A stretch of DNA of 64,000 nucleotides from Thiomicrorhabdus marina (GTDB taxonomy: Bacteria; Pseudomonadota; Gammaproteobacteria; Thiomicrospirales; Thiomicrospiraceae), in the NCBI RefSeq assembly GCF_017571465.1, contig NZ_JAGETV010000002.1, positions 124,001 through 188,000 on the forward strand. Reading direction: 5' to 3'. Of the stretch, positions 1 to 7,987 are shown piece after piece. A program made the position numbers and the translations under genes. How positions within the stretch are numbered: the stretch's first letter is position 1; every line of letters starts with the position of its first letter. The notes under the pieces were generated by a model. The model was not told the DNA's origin. It ran no database searches and was given only the letters and a program-made list of their open reading frames with translations.

Positions 1-803
1 CTTCTTTGGATGGCAGTCCCGGCATTGCAATCGGTAATGCCGTCGGCTCCAATATCGCCAATATCGGTCTGGTATTAGGGTTAACCGCGCTGATTGCACC
101 GGTCATTGTAAAATCCTCGATTCTAAAACGCGAATTGCCGATTCTTTTGGCGATTTCTGTCGGCGTCTACTTACTGGTTCTTGACGGTAATCTGGATGTT
201 TTGAACGGCATTATCTTATTATTGGCTCTCGTCGTGGTCATGTTCTGGATGATTAAAGCCAATAAGTCGATGGACCCTTCCGACCCAATGGCGCAAGAAA
301 CCTTGCAAGAAATGGAAGATATGCCGGAATTAAGCATGAAAAAATCGCTGATTTTCCTAATTGGCGGCCTGCTTATTTTAATGATTAGCGCCAAAATGAT
401 GGTCGCCGGTGCCGTCGAGATTGCCCATTATTTTGAAGTGCCGGAAGTTGTGATCGGTCTGACCATTATCGCTATCGGCACTAGCTTGCCGGAATTGGCC
501 GCAGCGATTGCCGCAGCGCGTAAAAACGAAGCCGATTTAATTATCGGCAATATCGTCGGTTCAAACTTATTCAATATTCTTGCGGTCATGGCTGTACCGG
601 CCTTATTGGCGCCAAGCGTTCTAGAACCGGAAATCCTCCGTATCGACATGGTGGTCATGCTTGGATTTACCCTAGCGATGTTGATATTCGCGCTACCGTT
701 ACGTGGACAAGCGAGCATCGACCGTACCCGCGGTTTATTGTTAAGCGCCGCCTTCTTCGGTTATCTGTATATGCTATATTTACGCTCCACCGGTGGAATG
801 TAA
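1..803 (+). CDS. yrbG: Calcium/sodium antiporter, CaCA family (5' end outside window)
   Basis: Inner-membrane K+-independent Na+/Ca2+ exchanger-type protein. The reading frame is open to the left edge, so roughly the first 50-60 residues are missing compared with the ~325-residue family. Two alpha repeats are recognisable: the tail of repeat 1 (GNAVGSNIANIG at the visible N-terminus) and repeat 2 around visible residues 155-190 (GTSLPE followed by GNIVGSN). The rest is hydrophobic helices with an acidic cytoplasmic loop (about residues 88-108). In E. coli yrbG precedes kdsD-kdsC-lptCAB; the same neighbourhood is seen here except that kdsD is absent. The family call is firm; the ion specificity is inferred from the family. 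Confidence 0.9.
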   Translation, partial: SLDGSPGIAIGNAVGSNIANIGLVLGLTALIAPVIVKSSILKRELPILLAISVGVYLLVLDGNLDVLNGIILLLALVVVMFWMIKANKSMDPSDPMAQETLQEMEDMPELSMKKSLIFLIGGLLILMISAKMMVAGAVEIAHYFEVPEVVIGLTIIAIGTSLPELAAAIAAARKNEADLIIGNIVGSNLFNILAVMAVPALLAPSVLEPEILRIDMVVMLGFTLAMLIFALPLRGQASIDRTRGLLLSAAFFGYLYMLYLRSTGGM

Positions 804-811
804 CCTCACAG

Positions 812-960
812 GGTCTGTTGAAAATTCGATCAAATAGAATGACTACAAGGTGAATTGGCTTCAGCCAAGAGAGGGCACTCTGGGGTGTTTATCACGATTT
901 TCGCCTTGTTGGACGCAAAAATGATTGTGGCAGAACCTAATTATGAATTTTCAACAGACC
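812..960. mobile_element. MITE-like element with 16-bp perfect terminal inverted repeats
   Basis: The left end GGTCTGTTGAAAATTC (812-827) is repeated exactly in inverted orientation at 945-960, bounding 149 bp that carries no convincing ORF. The size and the perfect ends suggest a non-autonomous transposable element or an IS remnant. I see no clear target-site duplication. A 14-bp match to the right end recurs at 3705-3718, in the gap where rpoN would be expected. It fills the gap between the antiporter gene and kdsC, where kdsD lies in the E. coli arrangement. Confidence 0.65.
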
Positions 961-982
961 GTAGCAATAAGCGAGACGACTC

Positions 983-1528
983 ATGCAAATCGACGCAAAC
1001 ATCGCCGCCAAGGCGCAAAAAATTAAATTTCTTATTCTTGATGTCGACGGCGTCTTGACCGATAACCGCCTGTACTACAGCGATGACGGTATTGAGACCA
1101 AAACCTTTTACACTCGTGACGGCCACGGCATGGTCATGCTTAAGAAAAGCGGCGTCGATATCGGCATCATTACCGGGCGTAAATCACAATTGGTGGCTAA
1201 CCGTTGTCGAGACTTGAAAATCGAACACCTATACCAAGGTGTGCCGGATAAATTACCAAGTTTTTTGGATTTAGTTTCTAAACTGGGTCTAGAATTGGAT
1301 GAAATTGGTTATGTCGGCGACGATATTCTTGACCTACCAATCTTAAAACGCGTCGGCCTAAGCGTCACACCGGCGGATGGCGAAGACGAAGTAAAATCGC
1401 GTGTTGACTATGTTTCCAAGTATATCGGCGGTAAAGGCGTGGTTCGAGAAGTGTGCGAAATCATTATGCGCTCGCAAGGCACTTTCCAACAACACATGGA
1501 CTTCTACCTACGCGATCTTGAAGATTAA
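983..1528 (+). CDS. kdsC: 3-deoxy-D-manno-octulosonate 8-phosphate phosphatase
   Basis: Hydrolyses KDO-8-phosphate to KDO in the cytoplasm, the third step of KDO synthesis for lipopolysaccharide core. It is a 181-residue HAD-superfamily (C0-type) protein with the DVDGVLTD motif at residues 20-27 (Asp20 nucleophile, Asp22 acid/base), a TGRKS motif near 68 and the GDD metal motif near 112-114. Length matches the tetrameric KdsC family. It is followed by the lptCAB genes in the conserved order. The upstream 149-bp element probably separates it from the antiporter transcript; no strong Shine-Dalgarno sequence is visible before the ATG. Confidence 0.95.
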   Translation: MQIDANIAAKAQKIKFLILDVDGVLTDNRLYYSDDGIETKTFYTRDGHGMVMLKKSGVDIGIITGRKSQLVANRCRDLKIEHLYQGVPDKLPSFLDLVSKLGLELDEIGYVGDDILDLPILKRVGLSVTPADGEDEVKSRVDYVSKYIGGKGVVREVCEIIMRSQGTFQQHMDFYLRDLED

Positions 1529-1535
1529 TTACTAA

Positions 1536-1562
1536 CAGAGCCAGCATTTTGCTGGCTTCTGT
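1536..1562 (+). terminator. Hairpin downstream of kdsC
   Basis: AGCCAGCA (1539-1546) pairs with TGCTGGCT (1550-1557) around a 3-nt loop, and the stem can be extended by CAG/CTG with one bulge. There is no proper T-run after it, so it may be a weak terminator or a processing hairpin between kdsC and lptC. Confidence 0.35.
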
Positions 1563-1614
1563 GTATCTGAAGCACCTATAATTATCTTAATTCCCTCTCA
1601 AAATAAGCAGTGCT

Positions 1615-2241
1615 ATGCGACTTTCCAAAAGCCATCTACTGATTCTTAGCCTTGCCCTAGCGGCTTTTGCACTGTGGCTTAATATTTGGCTTGAATCCAA
1701 TCAGCAAGAACAGGAAGACACACCTCAAACCCTAGCCGAACAGGCGGTATGGCAGTTCAAGGATACTCAACTCTGGTTGCCAAGTATTCAGACGGCAGAC
1801 AACGAAAATGGTGAACACGGCCAACAAGACACTAACTTGTACTTCTACGCAAAACAGATTACCTATCAACAACAGCACAACACCCAGATTGAAACCCTTA
1901 ATCTGGCTAGCTATTCGGCAAACCAGTTCAATTTAATCAGTAGCGACCAAGCACAAATCGATAAAAACCAGAGTATGCAATTCACCCAGCAAGAAAATCC
2001 GGTTCAATTGCAACACTGGCGCGAAAGCGAACAGAAATGGCACCGAGAAATTCAAATTTCCGGCGCAGAATTTACCTATAATGGGCAGCAACAAACGTTA
2101 CTCAGCGAACAACCGGTCACCTTGACGCAACCGGATGCCGAAATTCAAGCAGGAAATCTACAAGCCGACATCAAAACCGGTGACTGGAATTTTGGCAAGG
2201 GTGTTGAAGGTCTTTTTCAACTGCCGCAACGCACCGAGTAA
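1615..2241 (+). CDS. lptC: LPS export ABC transporter periplasmic protein LptC
   Basis: Bitopic inner-membrane protein that receives LPS from LptB2FG and passes it to LptA in the periplasmic bridge. 208 residues: one N-terminal membrane segment (about residues 8-25) followed by a periplasmic beta-jellyroll-type region with alternating polar and hydrophobic residues, rich in Gln. Sequence identity in this family is usually low; the call rests on size, topology and position between kdsC and lptA. The ATG is the first start in frame, after a short AT-rich leader. Confidence 0.85.
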   Translation: MRLSKSHLLILSLALAAFALWLNIWLESNQQEQEDTPQTLAEQAVWQFKDTQLWLPSIQTADNENGEHGQQDTNLYFYAKQITYQQQHNTQIETLNLASYSANQFNLISSDQAQIDKNQSMQFTQQENPVQLQHWRESEQKWHREIQISGAEFTYNGQQQTLLSEQPVTLTQPDAEIQAGNLQADIKTGDWNFGKGVEGLFQLPQRTE

Positions 2242-2272
2242 CCACTGCCAAACCATGATAAAGTGCTGAATT

Positions 2273-2821
2273 ATGACTCAACGCCGACCAACTTCTTTTA
2301 CTCGCCAGCTTGGCAAATTTAGTGTTAATACGCTACTTGCTTGCATATTAGCCACTCCTAGCGTGGCTTTCAGTGCCGAGCGAACACTAGAAAAATCGCA
2401 AGCGATTAGCATTAATGCCGACCAACTTTTGGTTCAAGAAAAACAAGGTATTAGCCGTTATCAAGGCAATGTTGAAGTCACTCAAGGTGAACTGCAACTG
2501 AATGGCGAGCAGATTAAAATTATTCATCCAAACAACCAACTGCAAAGCATTGAAATCAGCGGCAAGCCTGCGACTTTCAAGCGCGTGGATGAAAAGAGCG
2601 GCAATGTCACTCAGGGTCATGCACAAAAAATCCTGTACCAAAGCAAAACCGATACTTTGACGTTTATCGGCGACGCATTGGTTGAAGAAGCCGGCAAGCA
2701 TAAAATCAGTGGTGCCAAGTTGGTTTACGATTTGCAAAAACAGACCTTACAAGCCGAATCAAGCAGTCAAAACAATGAACGAGTGCAGGTTATTTTAGTG
2801 CCGAATAGCGCAACCGAATAA
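2273..2821 (+). CDS. lptA: LPS transport periplasmic protein LptA
   Basis: Periplasmic OstA-fold protein that oligomerises to bridge LptC and LptD. 182 residues with a basic N-terminus and a signal peptide ending near Ala-Phe-Ser-Ala (about residue 34-35). The mature part contains the typical OstA signatures: I-x-A-D-x-L (about 46-51), the Y-x-G-x-V-x-V-x-Q-G pattern, and Y-D-L-x-x-x-x-L near the C-terminus. It starts 31 bp after lptC and is followed 56 bp later by lptB, so co-transcription is likely. Confidence 0.93.
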   Translation: MTQRRPTSFTRQLGKFSVNTLLACILATPSVAFSAERTLEKSQAISINADQLLVQEKQGISRYQGNVEVTQGELQLNGEQIKIIHPNNQLQSIEISGKPATFKRVDEKSGNVTQGHAQKILYQSKTDTLTFIGDALVEEAGKHKISGAKLVYDLQKQTLQAESSSQNNERVQVILVPNSATE

Positions 2822-2877
2822 CCCAAAACCGCACCTTTGCCTAACTTCGCATAATAGAGAGTTTATTAAATAGATTT

Positions 2878-3600
2878 ATGGCGCACTTCTACGCTCGCAA
2901 CCTAGCGAAAAGCTACAAAAAACGTCACGTTGTTACTCAAGTTGATTTAGATGTGCACAGTGGCGAGGTGGTCGGCCTACTTGGACCGAATGGCGCCGGG
3001 AAAACCACGACCTTTTATATGATGACCGGCTTGGTGCAAAATGACGGTGGCGAAATCTATCTAGACGATCATGAAATCAGTCAAATGCCGATTCACCAAC
3101 GCGCTCGCCTCGGCATCGGTTATCTGCCGCAAGAAAGTTCGATTTTTCGCCAACTGACCGTGACCGACAATATCAAAGCGATATTGCAAATGCGTCCGGA
3201 TTTAAGCAAAGCAGAACAGAATCTATTATTCGAAAATCTGGTCGACGATTTACAGATTGGTCATATCCTTGAACAGATGGGACAAGCGCTGTCCGGCGGT
3301 GAACGCCGTCGCGTGGAAATCGCCCGTGCACTGGCGATGGAGCCAAAATTTATCTTATTGGACGAACCCTTTGCCGGCGTCGACCCAATTTCGGTAAAAG
3401 ACATTCAAAACATTATTATCCATCTTAAAGAACGCGACATTGGCGTGCTCATCACCGACCATAATGTTCGCGAAACTCTGGGCGTTTGCGACCACGCCTA
3501 CATTCTGCATGCCGGCACCATTCTCGCCAAAGGCCAACCACAAGACATCCTGCAACACAGCGAAGTAAAACGTGTCTATCTAGGTGAAAATTTCGCTTAA
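2878..3600 (+). CDS. lptB: LPS export ABC transporter ATP-binding protein LptB
   Basis: Cytoplasmic ATPase that powers LPS extraction with LptF/LptG (not in this window). 240 residues with the Walker A loop GPNGAGKTT (36-44), signature LSGGERRR (about 139-146), Walker B ILLDEP (about 160-165) and the H-loop in ITDHN. The FAGVDPI stretch after Walker B is typical of LptB. Third gene of the lptC-lptA-lptB run. In many gammaproteobacteria rpoN follows directly; here a 360-bp gap precedes hpf. Confidence 0.97.
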   Translation: MAHFYARNLAKSYKKRHVVTQVDLDVHSGEVVGLLGPNGAGKTTTFYMMTGLVQNDGGEIYLDDHEISQMPIHQRARLGIGYLPQESSIFRQLTVTDNIKAILQMRPDLSKAEQNLLFENLVDDLQIGHILEQMGQALSGGERRRVEIARALAMEPKFILLDEPFAGVDPISVKDIQNIIIHLKERDIGVLITDHNVRETLGVCDHAYILHAGTILAKGQPQDILQHSEVKRVYLGENFA

Positions 3601-3960
3601 TTTTTTCTACCTAAACGAATTTTTCAATTTTTTTCCGGCCATTTAAAGCAGCGTTTTTGCCCCATCAGAAAAGCACCACTTCTAATATGGAAAAATATCC
3701 CTTTGAATTTTCAACAGAAATTAAAATTGGCTTTTACAGCGGTATGACGGTAGTTATTGAGTTGGATCACTATTAATTTTACTAATCATCTTTTGGAAAC
3801 TTTCTTGACTGTTTTTTCTGAAAACTGGTGCTATACTGAAATCGAAGACAGGAAAAAGAGCCTTAAAGAAGAGAACAAAGAGTTAGAAAAAAGTTTCAAA
3901 CTTTCTTAACATCGACTCTCCTAGTCAAATCGCAAATCTCACAACTAAAGGAGCGATTAT
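3601..3960. other. 360-bp gap between lptB and hpf (no rpoN)
   Basis: No ORF of note. It is AT-rich and includes a 14-bp match (3705-3718) to the terminal repeat of the element at 812-960. It also carries a candidate promoter for hpf (3829-3837) and a small AAAGTTT/AAACTTT palindrome near 3890-3904. rpoN, normally found here in gammaproteobacteria, is not present; I see no recognisable rpoN remnant by eye. Confidence 0.6.
3805..3837 (+). promoter_or_regulatory. Candidate extended -10 promoter of hpf
   Basis: TATACT at 3832-3837 is preceded by TG at 3829-3830, an extended -10 element. A TTGACT hexamer sits at 3805-3810, but the 21-bp spacing is longer than usual, so the extended -10 probably dominates. 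The 5' leader would be about 115 nt. Confidence 0.45.
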
Positions 3961-4293
3961 ATGCAAGTCAACATCACAGGCCACCACATCGACGTAACTG
4001 ATGCCCTTCGTAGCTATGTCTCAGAAAAATTACAAAAACTAGAACGCCATTTCGATCATGTAACCAATGTTCATGTCATCCTAACCGTAAACAAACAAGC
4101 ACAAATTGCTGAAGCAACGGTACACGTTTCAGGTGCGGATTTGTTCGCGCAACAGGAATCGGAAAACATGTACGCATCAATTGACGGCTTAGTTGATAAA
4201 TTAGATCGCCAAATCATTAAACACAAAGAAAAAATCGGTAACCACCAGAAAAAATCCGGTGGCGTGAAAAACATGGCCGCAGCAGAAGCTTAA
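3961..4293 (+). CDS. hpf: Ribosome hibernation-promoting factor, HPF/YfiA family
   Basis: Binds the 30S A/P-site region of idle ribosomes and promotes inactive 70S/100S forms in stationary phase. 110 residues with the HPF beta-alpha fold (M-x-V-N-I-T-G-H-H start, the SEKLQKLERHFD helix and the DKLDRQIIKHKEK helix). It lacks the C-terminal domain of long HPF, so it is the short form with a basic tail. A strong Shine-Dalgarno (AAAGGAG, about 9 nt upstream) fixes the ATG. It is followed by a clear terminator and is probably a single-gene transcript. Confidence 0.95.
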   Translation: MQVNITGHHIDVTDALRSYVSEKLQKLERHFDHVTNVHVILTVNKQAQIAEATVHVSGADLFAQQESENMYASIDGLVDKLDRQIIKHKEKIGNHQKKSGGVKNMAAAEA

Positions 4294-4340
4294 GCTAGCC
4301 AAAAAGCCGATTACAGCAGCTAAGCAATAGCTGAATAGTA

Positions 4341-4375
4341 AAAACGCCTCAACCATTTGGTTAGAGGCGTTTTTT
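4341..4375 (+). terminator. Rho-independent terminator of hpf
   Basis: AACGCCTCAACC (4343-4354) pairs with GGTTAGAGGCGTT (4359-4371) around a short ATTT loop and is followed by a run of Ts. The leading A-run makes it potentially bidirectional. Confidence 0.9.
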
Positions 4376-4570
4376 ATGAGTGATATTTTTTTCTTTCCTT
4401 CCTTTAAACCAGCTTCTGTAGCCAATTAGTTACTGCTACAATAACGAAAATCGATTGCATCTCAGCAGCATACAGCGCTAACATCCCAAGCGTTGTTTCC
4501 GCCACAACTCATATTTGGCAATCAACCTTTAAATGCCCAAAAAGCGCCCTAAAAACAGTAAAGGTCTTCC

Positions 4571-5923
4571 GTGAGCAATACCAATATCGACAAGCAGCAA
4601 ATCACCGAACAGCTTTTCAATGCGGTTGGTGAAGAGAATCTAGAAACCATTGAACAGCTCTCACAGCATTTTGTACCAGAAGAATTGGCGGAAATGCTGG
4701 AGTCCTCGCCGCAAAAAGATCGTAATACGTTATGGAACGGCATTCCCACAGAAAAACAAGGCGAGGTGTTAACTCACCTTAACGATGAAGTACGTGCCAA
4801 TCTTCTTGGTGAGCTGGAAACTCACGAAATCGTCGAAATCACTGAAGAACTTCCCGTTGATGATATTGTCGATATCGCCCAATCGCTAGAAGAGGAAGAA
4901 CAGAAAGAGTTTGTCGAATCGCTTGATGAAAGCAATCGAGAAGCCGTTCAGTTAGCGATGACCTATAACGAAGACTCTGCCGGCGGTCTAATGAGCACTG
5001 ACTTTATCTCGGTGCGTGCTGATGTCACCTTAGGCGTTGTTTTGCGTTATCTGCGCCAACTTGGTGACCTACCGCCATCAACGACTGCACTATTGGTTCG
5101 CGACCGTGACGATCATTATGTCGGTTGTCTGCAACTCCGTTACCTACTGACACATGATGAAGATTGCGAAGTTCAGGAGTTTGTTGACCAAAGCGTCCCA
5201 GCCGTTAATGCCTATACTTCAACTAAAGAGGTCGCGCACCTTTTCGAGAAACAAGATTTGATTTTTGCTCCAGTTATCGATGACCAAAATCATATTCTTG
5301 GGCGCATTACCATCGATGATGTGGTCGATATTATTCGTGAAGAAGCCGAACACCAACAAATGGCGAGCGCCGGTCTGGATGAAGACGAGGATATTTTCGC
5401 ACCGGCTAGCCGCGCCGCGAAACGCCGTACTTTCTGGCTCGGGATTAATTTACTCACCGCGATTTTTGCCTCGATTGTCATCGGCCTGTTCGACGCTTCA
5501 ATTGAAAAAGTGGTCGCCTTAGCGGTATTAATGCCGATTATCGCCAGCATGGGCGGAATTGCCGGCACCCAGACCGCCACGATTGTTATTAGAGCGCTTG
5601 CGACTGGAAAACTCGGTAAATCCAATAGTCGTTCGTTGTTAATTAAAGAATCCACCGTCGGACTCTACAATGGCTTTATCTGGGCAGTACTCACTGGTTT
5701 AGCCGTATTATTGTGGTTCCAAGACTGGCAGCTAAGCGCAATTTTCGCCACCGCCATGCTGATAAATTTATTGGCTGCCGCTTTTGCCGGCGCAATGATT
5801 CCGTTAATCTTGCAACGTATGCGTATCGACCCGGCACTGGCCTCGGGACTGATGCTAACCACCGTAACCGATTCCCTAGGGTTCTTTGTATTCCTAGGTT
5901 TAGCAACCATCGTGCTATTATAG
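4571..5923 (+). CDS. mgtE: Magnesium transporter MgtE
   Basis: Mg2+-gated Mg2+ channel of the inner membrane. 450 residues in the usual order: acidic MgtE_N superhelix (about 1-130), a pair of CBS domains (about 131-255), a connecting helix, then five membrane helices (from about 285). Family motifs visible are MP-I-I-A-S-M-G-G-I-A-G-T-Q in the pore region and the C-terminal DSLGFFVFLGLA. The start is GTG, supported by TAAAGG about 7 nt upstream. No partner genes are adjacent. The acidic N domain is the cytoplasmic Mg2+ sensor in characterised homologues. Confidence 0.95.
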   Translation: MSNTNIDKQQITEQLFNAVGEENLETIEQLSQHFVPEELAEMLESSPQKDRNTLWNGIPTEKQGEVLTHLNDEVRANLLGELETHEIVEITEELPVDDIVDIAQSLEEEEQKEFVESLDESNREAVQLAMTYNEDSAGGLMSTDFISVRADVTLGVVLRYLRQLGDLPPSTTALLVRDRDDHYVGCLQLRYLLTHDEDCEVQEFVDQSVPAVNAYTSTKEVAHLFEKQDLIFAPVIDDQNHILGRITIDDVVDIIREEAEHQQMASAGLDEDEDIFAPASRAAKRRTFWLGINLLTAIFASIVIGLFDASIEKVVALAVLMPIIASMGGIAGTQTATIVIRALATGKLGKSNSRSLLIKESTVGLYNGFIWAVLTGLAVLLWFQDWQLSAIFATAMLINLLAAAFAGAMIPLILQRMRIDPALASGLMLTTVTDSLGFFVFLGLATIVLL

Positions 5924-5960
5924 ATTGAAGAAATTCTGGCAAAACACTGACAATAGGCGT

Positions 5961-5989
5961 TTGCCCATTGAGTTAGAAAATCCTAAGAT
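5961..5989 (+). promoter_or_regulatory. Candidate sigma70 promoter of the OmpA-type lipoprotein
   Basis: TTGCCC (5961-5966), a 17-bp spacer and TAAGAT (5984-5989), about 30 bp before a strong ribosome binding site (AGAGGAG) and the ATG at 6020. Confidence 0.4.
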
Positions 5990-6019
5990 TTAAGGTGTTA
6001 ATTTTTAGAGGAGTACACC

Positions 6020-6664
6020 ATGAAATATCGTTTAGCTATTGGCTCACTACTTATCGGTTCGCTTGTATTATCCGGCTGTAGCCAGAATCGCGAAATGACT
6101 AAAGAAGACCGTGAAGTCGAGAAAAACGTGGTAACCGGTGTGGCCGCAATCGGCGGTGCCTTAATGGCAAATGCACTAGGCATGGATAGCAATGCCGGTA
6201 AAGTTGTGGTCGGTGCGGTCACCGGTTTCACCGCTCGCAAAATCTATGAAGACGTTAACAAAGACACCGCAAGTGACCCAAATACCGATGTAACACCGGT
6301 TAATATCAACGGTCAGGAATATATTCAGGTAGAAGTTAAAGATGTAAATTTCCGCTCAGGTTCCGCCACACTTGAACCGAGTGAACTAAGTAGATTAAAG
6401 CCGGTATTGGATGCACTGAATAATTATCCAAATACACGTGTTTATGTCGAAGGCCATACTGACAGTGACGGAAGTAACGAATTTAACCAACAGCTTTCAG
6501 AAAACCGCGCTAAAAACGTCGCTTTCTATTTAATGGATAATGGCATTACTCGCGACCGAATCGTCACTTACGGCTACGGCGAAGAACGTCCTATCGCCAG
6601 CAACGCCACAGCAGAAGGCAAACGCATGAACCGCCGTGTTACCTTCTTGATTAGTGAGATTTAA
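6020..6664 (+). CDS. OmpA-family outer-membrane lipoprotein
   Basis: Probable lipid-anchored peptidoglycan-binding protein. 214 residues: signal peptide with lipobox LSGC (Cys20), a glycine-zipper-like stretch (about 45-70), then a C-terminal OmpA/MotB peptidoglycan-binding domain (about 105-214) with F-R-S-G-S-A-x-L, the EGHTDSDGS motif, the NR-A-x-x-V helix and the R-M-N-R-R-V ending. Architecture resembles YiaD and other Pal-like proteins. It has a strong RBS and stands alone. It is the last plus-strand gene; the next gene converges on it across a repeat-bearing gap. Confidence 0.9.
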   Translation: MKYRLAIGSLLIGSLVLSGCSQNREMTKEDREVEKNVVTGVAAIGGALMANALGMDSNAGKVVVGAVTGFTARKIYEDVNKDTASDPNTDVTPVNINGQEYIQVEVKDVNFRSGSATLEPSELSRLKPVLDALNNYPNTRVYVEGHTDSDGSNEFNQQLSENRAKNVAFYLMDNGITRDRIVTYGYGEERPIASNATAEGKRMNRRVTFLISEI

Positions 6665-6967
6665 ACAACAACTAAATCGCTATTGTCTAAAATACTGCGT
6701 CACTTCCAAAAATTCTTGTGAAAATTCCCGCCTTCGCGGGAATGACGTAAGTAGATATTCTTAAACAAGCAATCCATCAGAACCCTAGATTGCCGCGTCA
6801 CTCCGCTCCTCGCAATGACCTGTACATTTATCATCGCGAGTGAAGCGCGGCGATTCATACTTAAAACCTACACTGAATTTAATCCCTAAAGATTGCCACG
6901 GCACTTAAATGCCTCGCAAAGACTAAGCACATTCATTGCGATGACAAGTTCTTATTTTGTAAGTCGT
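6665..6967. repeat. Convergent intergenic gap with dispersed palindromic repeats
   Basis: No gene. It holds one copy of the R1 repeat, a hairpin-forming ATTCCCGCC-TTC-GCGGGAAT (6724-6748), and a facing pair of the R2 repeat (about 6787-6858: CCGCGTCACTCCGCTCCTCG, and the inverted GCGAGTGAAGCGCGGCGAT). Both families recur at 12.5-13.0, 13.65, 15.4 and 40.5-40.9 kb. The R1 hairpin lies between convergent genes and may act as a terminator. Confidence 0.8.
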
Positions 6968-7987
6968 TTACTCTTTTAACCCATCCGGCTCTTTGTTGAT
7001 TACATTACGAATCAGCGCCCAGAAAATACCTAGCATTAACCCTAGCACCATCGCTACCGCCATAATCAATGCGCGTTTCGGCTTTGATTTTTCTTCTGGC
7101 ACGACAGCCGGATCAATGGTTTTGAACACCACATCTTCAGAAGTATTCGCCAACATCATCGTCTTAATATTGGCTTCCATCATTTGATAAATTGACTGCT
7201 TTACTTCTGCCAAAGAGGTCTTTTTCAACTGCTGCTCTAAATACGCATTCGAGCGTTGCGCCTCAGTCAAAGACTGTTCTTTCATTTGAGCATTAATATC
7301 TTTCACCATCTGCGTTGCCCATTTTGCAGCCAAAACAGGGTCAATGAACTCAACCGACAAGGTTATAAAACCCGACTTTTTGTCTTCAGCCACTGAAACA
7401 ATCCCTTTAAACCGCTTATAAGCATTCCAAAGAGAAGGTTCATTAGGAGCAAGGCTTTCCCGCTGATAGCCGGGGGTAGCCTCATTAGAGGCAGGACTGA
7501 CAATATTTTTGATTGAAGCCAAAACACTAGGGGATTTTGCAATCCAAGCTTGCTTATTCTTATCCCAACTATCGGCAAACAGTACCGGCTTTAGATTATT
7601 CTCCTGAATAAAGCGCTCACCAAACTTACGTGATTGCAAAATGGCAATCGCTGTGCCGGTATCCGACGCCCCGCCGCCGCCAATATTAATGCCCGCAAGT
7701 GAGGCTAAACCACCAAATTGTGCAGCCAATCCCGCAGACTTCCCCTCACCTTGCGCAGAAGCCAATACCACTTGTGCTTTGTAATAATTTTTTTGATTTA
7801 AGGCATACACCAGAGCCACGCTCATAACCAATGCAGTAATTAAAACAATGCTCCATTTGCGCGACCAAACGGCATGCCATAATTCTCGCAAATCAATCTC
7901 ATCGTCGGCGAATTGCGGCGGGTATGGCTGTGGGTAATTATTCTGTTGATTTGTCGAGTTGTTACTCATTTCGGATTCACTTCTCAT
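6968..7987 (-). CDS. Wzz-type polysaccharide chain-length determinant (no kinase domain)
   Basis: Inner-membrane polysaccharide co-polymerase that sets glycan chain length with a Wzy polymerase. 339 residues: proline/glutamine-rich N-terminal tail, IDLRELW motif, first membrane helix (about 50-68), a long periplasmic helical domain, a glycine-rich stretch (about 100-108) and a C-terminal membrane helix (about 305-327). No kinase domain is attached, unlike the Wzc-like protein at the right edge. The start overlaps the stop of the upstream export gene (TAATG); an in-frame ATG six codons later is an alternative. Last gene of the island in the direction of transcription. Confidence 0.88.
   Translation of the reverse strand: MRSESEMSNNSTNQQNNYPQPYPPQFADDEIDLRELWHAVWSRKWSIVLITALVMSVALVYALNQKNYYKAQVVLASAQGEGKSAGLAAQFGGLASLAGINIGGGGASDTGTAIAILQSRKFGERFIQENNLKPVLFADSWDKNKQAWIAKSPSVLASIKNIVSPASNEATPGYQRESLAPNEPSLWNAYKRFKGIVSVAEDKKSGFITLSVEFIDPVLAAKWATQMVKDINAQMKEQSLTEAQRSNAYLEQQLKKTSLAEVKQSIYQMMEANIKTMMLANTSEDVVFKTIDPAVVPEEKSKPKRALIMAVAMVLGLMLGIFWALIRNVINKEPDGLKE

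Noticed and set aside
855-1058. Small ORF overlapping the MITE-like element and kdsC
   Set aside because: It overlaps kdsC in another frame, has no start signal and runs through the terminal repeat.
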